DNA of 64,000 nucleotides, taken from the NCBI GenBank assembly GCA_024220505.1, contig JAKZZE010000011.1:372001-436000 (forward strand), in the 5' to 3' direction. The DNA comes from Rhizopus arrhizus (taxonomy: Eukaryota; Mucoromycota; Mucoromycetes; Mucorales; Rhizopodaceae). The position numbers and the translations under genes were made by a program. Positions within the stretch are counted from its first letter, which is position 1. The number at the start of each line of letters is the position of its first letter. Shown here piece by piece: positions 59,702 to 64,000 of the stretch. The notes beneath the pieces are model-generated. The model ran no database searches and was not told the origin of the DNA. It saw only the letters and a program-made list of their open reading frames with translations.

Positions 59702-61375
59702 ATGAACCTTCCACAAGAAATTTTAAAAAACATTAGTTGTTATTTAACCAACAATCAACAATATCGATGCCTTACTGTCTGCTATCCTTGGTATCTTGTA
59801 TTTCAACGAGCACTTTATAGAAAGGTCTACATTCATCACAAAGCTCAACTTAAAATGTTCATTCAATCACTTTCAAAAGAAAAGGGCCATCACGTCCAAG
59901 CCATTTATTTAAGTCGATGTAATAGAGTAGGTATCACGACAAGACAACTCGAACAACTAGACATCTACTGTCCATTTCTAGAGATCTTAGATTTTGACCA
60001 AACTGTCTGGAGATACATCAATACGTCAACAATAGCAAATATGCGGTACTTGCAAACCTTACCTCCATGCACATCACTGATAGTCACGACTCGTCTATTG
60101 GGGCTCGGAAGCCTGTCTAGTCTAACATTGCAAGGCAAATGGGTAGCTGATCTACAGACGCGTGGCATGTTGATACCAATGCTGCAACAATTTTCTCAAT
60201 TAAAAGAATTAACTCTAAGCCATCTATCAGTGATCACTTTCACCTTGCACGACATGGAAGCACTTTATGAAGTGCTGCCTCAGCTAGAGTCACTCGAAAT
60301 CTCTGGCTCGGTAGGGCTCATCCCATCGGATGTTGTCATCAGAGGTCAAGCATATACACTGCAGCAATTAACACTAAAGGCCAACATCCCACCATCATGG
60401 ATTTATTATTCGGCTCATAAATACCCTCAATTGAAACGATTAAAGATCGAGAGTATCCTTCCTAATCAACACAAGCAAGCACGACCGGACCTGCTCTCTC
60501 TTTTACTCAAAAACTGTCCACATCTTGAGTTTCTTCAACTTGATAGTCATACATGCAACCATTATTTGGGACAATCCTTTTTCGAAACACTTTTATCCTT
60601 GTCATCACTAAAGGAAATAAAAATCATGACCCATTATCAGCTCGTATCACGTCAGATGGTGTTTGATCTATTATCACGACATGCCAGTCATCTTGTAAGC
60701 AGTTTAGGCACAGAAGTGATCGAAACAGATCGTGACATCTTGAGCATCATCCATCCACTCTCAAGCTTCACGCAGCTAACAGAGCTCGTCTTACACTGCA
60801 GTCATCCTTTGTTTAAATGTGATCTTGACCATATTCTCAATTACTGTCAATCACTATACCATTTGACCATTCGATCTGCTCAAGTTCAGTGTAGTGGCAA
60901 CAAACAAAGAAGGCTTTGCAAACTCCAGTCACTTTATCTTGGCTCGGTTTCCTTTTCTTCTGATTTCTTTCGCTCTTTGAGTATACAATGCCCTTTTCTG
61001 AAATATTTGTCACTTTATGATGTCGAACAACAGCAAACGACAAAAGAAAATTGTGTGTATTTAGATATGTCTGCGAATGATTTAAAATTAGTCATACTGA
61101 GTGGCGTTCGCTTATTGCCATCACAGACAAATATCAAATTATTAAAGATTTTTAGTACAACAATGACAAGGTGGTATTATGTCCCTCAAAAGGATAAGCG
61201 TCAAAAATTAAACACAAAACGATCCAAGATAGCACAAGCTTATTTTGATGGTAATATAGCATTAAATAATAAAGTGTGTTGGCAAAGGGACCTTAAATTC
61301 GGTATGATTTCCATTCATTGTCGATCCATACAATCTTGGGAACTTGTCAGTGACATTCATTTTCATGAATATTAG
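59702..61375 (+). CDS. F-box/LRR-like protein (single exon)
   Basis: The 557-residue protein begins with an F-box (NLPQEILKNISCYL, then LTVCYPWYLVFQRALYR), followed by degenerate leucine-rich repeats through the body. Examples are LSSLTLQGKWVADLQ, LKELTLSHLSVI, LESLEISGSVGLI, LEFLQLDSHTCNHYL, LTELVLHCSHPL, LYHLTIRSAQV and LKYLSLYDVE. This is the layout of Fbxl-type SCF adaptors. Large families of such intronless F-box/LRR genes are usual in Mucoromycota. The substrate is unknown. The ATG at 59702 gives the F-box at the extreme N-terminus. Its stop is 16 bp from the stop of the convergent ISC1 gene. Confidence 0.87.
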   Translation: MNLPQEILKNISCYLTNNQQYRCLTVCYPWYLVFQRALYRKVYIHHKAQLKMFIQSLSKEKGHHVQAIYLSRCNRVGITTRQLEQLDIYCPFLEILDFDQTVWRYINTSTIANMRYLQTLPPCTSLIVTTRLLGLGSLSSLTLQGKWVADLQTRGMLIPMLQQFSQLKELTLSHLSVITFTLHDMEALYEVLPQLESLEISGSVGLIPSDVVIRGQAYTLQQLTLKANIPPSWIYYSAHKYPQLKRLKIESILPNQHKQARPDLLSLLLKNCPHLEFLQLDSHTCNHYLGQSFFETLLSLSSLKEIKIMTHYQLVSRQMVFDLLSRHASHLVSSLGTEVIETDRDILSIIHPLSSFTQLTELVLHCSHPLFKCDLDHILNYCQSLYHLTIRSAQVQCSGNKQRRLCKLQSLYLGSVSFSSDFFRSLSIQCPFLKYLSLYDVEQQQTTKENCVYLDMSANDLKLVILSGVRLLPSQTNIKLLKIFSTTMTRWYYVPQKDKRQKLNTKRSKIAQAYFDGNIALNNKVCWQRDLKFGMISIHCRSIQSWELVSDIHFHEY

Positions 61376-61391
61376 AAATAAATGAATATTA

Positions 61392-62752
61392 TTAAATGAG
61401 CTTTTGTTTAAATAATTTGATTTCTTCTATAAATTCCAGTATGGTTCTTTGCTCTGCAAACCCAAATACTAATCCGACAACTAAACAGAAACAGGCGATC
61501 GAAGAAAGAAGAACCATCAATAAATTACAAAAAATGGGCACTAAGACAGTAGCAAGGTATCCTTGAGGATAAAGTCGGAATATAGTAGGCAATACAATCG
61601 TTATCACAAAGAGAGCAGCCACAAGCAAGATACAAACCAACATACAGCCTAATAGCCTGTTTGAATCTCGTTTGGCCAATGAGTGCTCTTGTATTAATAG
61701 ATCAAGCAAGGCATTTATGGTTTCTAATTGCAAATCATCACAAGTTTCCATCTGCTCATAGTCATTCGTACTGAATAAGGATACAACTCCAAAATGATCC
61801 GAGTAACTCATGTCGTGCCCAGGAATAAAGTCAGTCATGACCAATTTAGAATCAACACAGGTTAATTGAGGCGTCTGCCTATAAAAGATATAATCCAACC
61901 TCTTTCCTGCATTTACATTTCCTTTTCGATAATAGCGAGAAAAGGTATTAAATGGTGAGTTACAAGTAAATCCAGGGTCGTTGTTTTGTGGCCATGCGTC
62001 AGTGACAAGCCCATAATCTCGAATCAAGAAATAATTTAAAGAGCGAGGTACACTATTAAAATCTCCTGCCTATTAAACGTCTATTACATCTTTGTATCAA
62101 CAGTCCCTCTTCCTCTACTATTTTGTTACCAGAATGACCTGCCTTCCGGCCGCTGCAGAAGACCTTAGTAGCTTGGCCAATTCCCAACACTCTGTTGCCC
62201 TGTGTGCTTTATATCGATCTCCATACCCAGCATGTAAGTGAGTATTAAACACGTCAACATAACCTAGTTGAGGATGTTCCAAGGTAACAGCAGCGATCCC
62301 TTTACCCACATAATAATCACCATGAAATATCTGAAGTGGTTTTCCATTGAGTGTGTATTTGTGGAAAGAACTGGATAAAATTGGAAAACGGGAAAAAATA
62401 GCAAGTCCACTTCCAAAAGTGCCACTGGCCAGTAAAGAGTGTTATTGTCTTACGTTTTGCTACTTTCTTAAAATAAAAACCTGTAAAAGTATTTTGCAAA
62501 AGGAAGAATGGGTTGAAGCTTTTCTTTGACATGGTCAAAATCACTTTGTACCCAAAGCTCTTGTAATTCAATAATGTCGTAATCTTGTTTGCTTAAAAAT
62601 TCGGCTATTGCTTCAATTCTAAATCGTCGATGCTTGGATATATAAAGAAGTCCCCTGTGTTATGAAATTAAGCTGTTGAACACAAAAAGTAGAGTTTTTT
62701 TTTTGTACCAGCAATTAAAAGAAAGAACTTTTAACTGATTGTCTTTTGACAT
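61392..62752 (-). CDS. ISC1: Inositol phosphosphingolipid phospholipase C / neutral sphingomyelinase (4 exons)
   Basis: The exons read 62752-62709, 62654-62481, 62424-62130 and 62069-61392, 396 residues. The endonuclease/exonuclease/phosphatase fold is complete: VLSFNCWGLLYISK; the metal-binding Glu in IIELQELW; SGTFGSGLAIFSRFPI; FNTHLHAGYG; AGDFNSVPRS; LDYIFYR; and the catalytic SDHFGVV. Two C-terminal transmembrane segments (CMLVCILLVAALFVITIVL and LMVLLSSIACFCLVVGLVF) match yeast Isc1 and mammalian nSMase2-like topology. The enzyme cleaves inositol phosphosphingolipids or sphingomyelin to ceramide in ER/mitochondrial membranes. Exon 1 is only 44 nt and was placed by the conserved LSFNCWGL across the splice. 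Confidence 0.94.
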
Positions 62753-62960
62753 GATTATACATTTAAGAAAAAAAAAAGGGAAATAGAAGCCAAAAAATTT
62801 GATTTTATCATGTTATGTATTACAAACCCTGTGGTAATCATGTCAACCCCTTTTTTTTCTTGTACCTTTTGAAATAAACATATTTATGGTAAGTGAAGAG
62901 TTTGTTTTTTATTGTAATTAAAAGAAAAAAGAAAAAGAGAATGGCTTGGATCAAAATAGT
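62753..62960. other. Short spacer, ISC1 promoter / arrestin 3' end
   Basis: About 200 bp of AT-rich sequence between the ISC1 start codon and the stop codon of the arrestin gene on the same strand. Confidence 0.5.
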
Positions 62961-64000
62961 CTACGCATTATTTACTGAAAGTGATCTCGCTGGTGAAGTA
63001 GACGGGGGCACCATCAAATGGCCAGAGACATCTTCAATAGGACTTGAAGGATATACATGTTCATCGTTTTCTGCTGGATCTACTGGACTACCTGGCCCCC
63101 ACTGCTGATAGATAGGCATCGTTGGGCTCGGTATAGGTGACTCAATGTAAGGAATGAAGGTTGGCAATGCATCGCTTGTATCATTGTGAGCAGAGTAGGG
63201 TATCTTGATGGATGGTATTGAGGAAGGAACGGTGGTGATGACAAGCGGCAGACGTATCGAGTTGGGATGCGTGGCAATATGTTTTGTGTCATTGATAGAT
63301 GATCCCATGGCAGGAATAAAGACAACGATCTCATAAGTGATATCAATGTATTTACTTGCAAAGTGACTTTGTGTAGTTGGCACACAGGAATTTGGTATTT
63401 GTATTGCGCAAATTGAAGTGGTAGACATATTTTGTGTATGTTTGGGAATAGACACATAATGCGATTCACTTAGTATTTCATGCCTTTTGTGATGATAAGA
63501 AGGGCCAGTGGAGGCAATGGGAGTGTTGTTGTTTTTCATTGAGGTTGTGGTTGAGATCAATTGAACACTCACTTGATGTATACTGTGTGATGATCGATTT
63601 TGTGTTTCCAGCTTGATCCTACAAACATCGCCTTTAAAGGATAAACGGAATTTAAATTTAAATACAACAACCTGTGAAATCTATAGTTTACCTGGACAAG
63701 AATAAGGATTTACTAGTTTTGCAGAGACTAAAACATATTCTTCTCCCCTTTCAATCCTTACAGTTTTTTCAGTTGAGATAGGATTCGTATCAAATGTAAC
63801 CAAAGGTAGATAAGTCAAAGGTAAACGATTGGTTGCTCTTTTCATCCCATCTGACAAGTAAATATGGCCTTGTACTGAATATTCAATACGATGCCCAAGA
63901 TAATCATCTTTTATTGTGGGTGGATAGTTTACATTATAAGGTATTTGAATAGCAAACAAGTACAAGTGTGTACCGATATCAAGTTCTAAAAAATAGTTAG
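62961..64000 (-). CDS. Alpha-arrestin (arrestin-domain protein), 5' part cut by window edge
   Basis: Two exons are visible, 64000-63692 (open to the edge) and 63631-62961, joined by a GT-AG intron, giving at least 326 residues. LELDIGTHLYLFAIQIP, LGHRIEYSVQGHIYL and YLPLVTFDTNPIST are the second half of an arrestin N domain. ISTTTSMKNNNTPIAST and TYEIVVFIPA belong to the arrestin C domain. The tail is Pro/Ser-rich (PTFIPYIESPIPSPTMPI), where ART-type arrestins usually carry PY motifs; I see no clear PPxY. Alpha-arrestins recruit Rsp5/Nedd4 ubiquitin ligases to plasma-membrane transporters. The start codon and first strands lie beyond position 64000. Confidence 0.8.

Overview
The window is AT-rich nuclear DNA from a filamentous fungus, most likely an early-diverging one (Mucoromycota, probably Mucorales). 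The reasons are many short GT-AG introns of about 45-65 nt, a GH46 chitosanase, an SCAP homologue, and decayed transposons of kinds I associate with Mucorales genomes (Fanzor/TnpB-like, Tc1/mariner-like DDE, LINE). The lineage is an inference; no rRNA or other marker lies in the window.

Layout. 1-1.1 kb holds a Fanzor-like remnant. 1.4-9.2 kb holds four genes: PIG-M/Gpi14 mannosyltransferase, a Cdc4/Fbw7-type F-box WD40 protein, an MBOAT wax-synthase-like acyltransferase and a six-exon cytochrome P450. 9.2-18 kb is gene-poor: one small secreted cysteine-containing protein at 13.2 kb and a decayed LINE at 15.2-17.7 kb. 18.1-22 kb holds a GH46 chitosanase, a Kv-beta-type aldo-keto reductase and an APSES (StuA-type) transcription factor. 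22-27.9 kb is a long upstream region plus a second, different Fanzor remnant. 27.9-30.5 kb has an unrecognised eight-exon gene and mitochondrial uS15m. 30.8-34 kb is a transposon graveyard. Its centre is a 1240-bp unit with perfect 230-bp inverted arms, sitting inside a Tc1/mariner transposase and carrying a broken C2H2 zinc-finger ORF.

35.1-41.5 kb is dense housekeeping: an F-box protein, FAF2/UBXD8, LSm3, NDUFA8 and Rab6/Ypt6. 43.6-48.2 kb is one large five-exon SCAP gene. 48.7-49.7 kb is an internally deleted mariner element. 51.5-56.4 kb has a PRL phosphatase, a DNAJB12/14-type J-protein, a small OB-fold protein and fibrillarin. 57.2-64 kb has a secreted acid-type trehalase, an F-box/LRR-like protein, an ISC1/neutral sphingomyelinase and an alpha-arrestin cut by the window edge.

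The genes are not an operon or one pathway. Several touch membrane-lipid and ER biology (GPI14, SCAP, FAF2, DNAJB12/14, ISC1, MBOAT), but this is probably coincidence. Several convergent pairs are extremely tight (16-38 bp between stop codons). Exon coordinates were derived by hand from splice sites, reading-frame continuity and remembered family sequences. Every multi-exon model given closes in frame, but none has been checked against transcripts.
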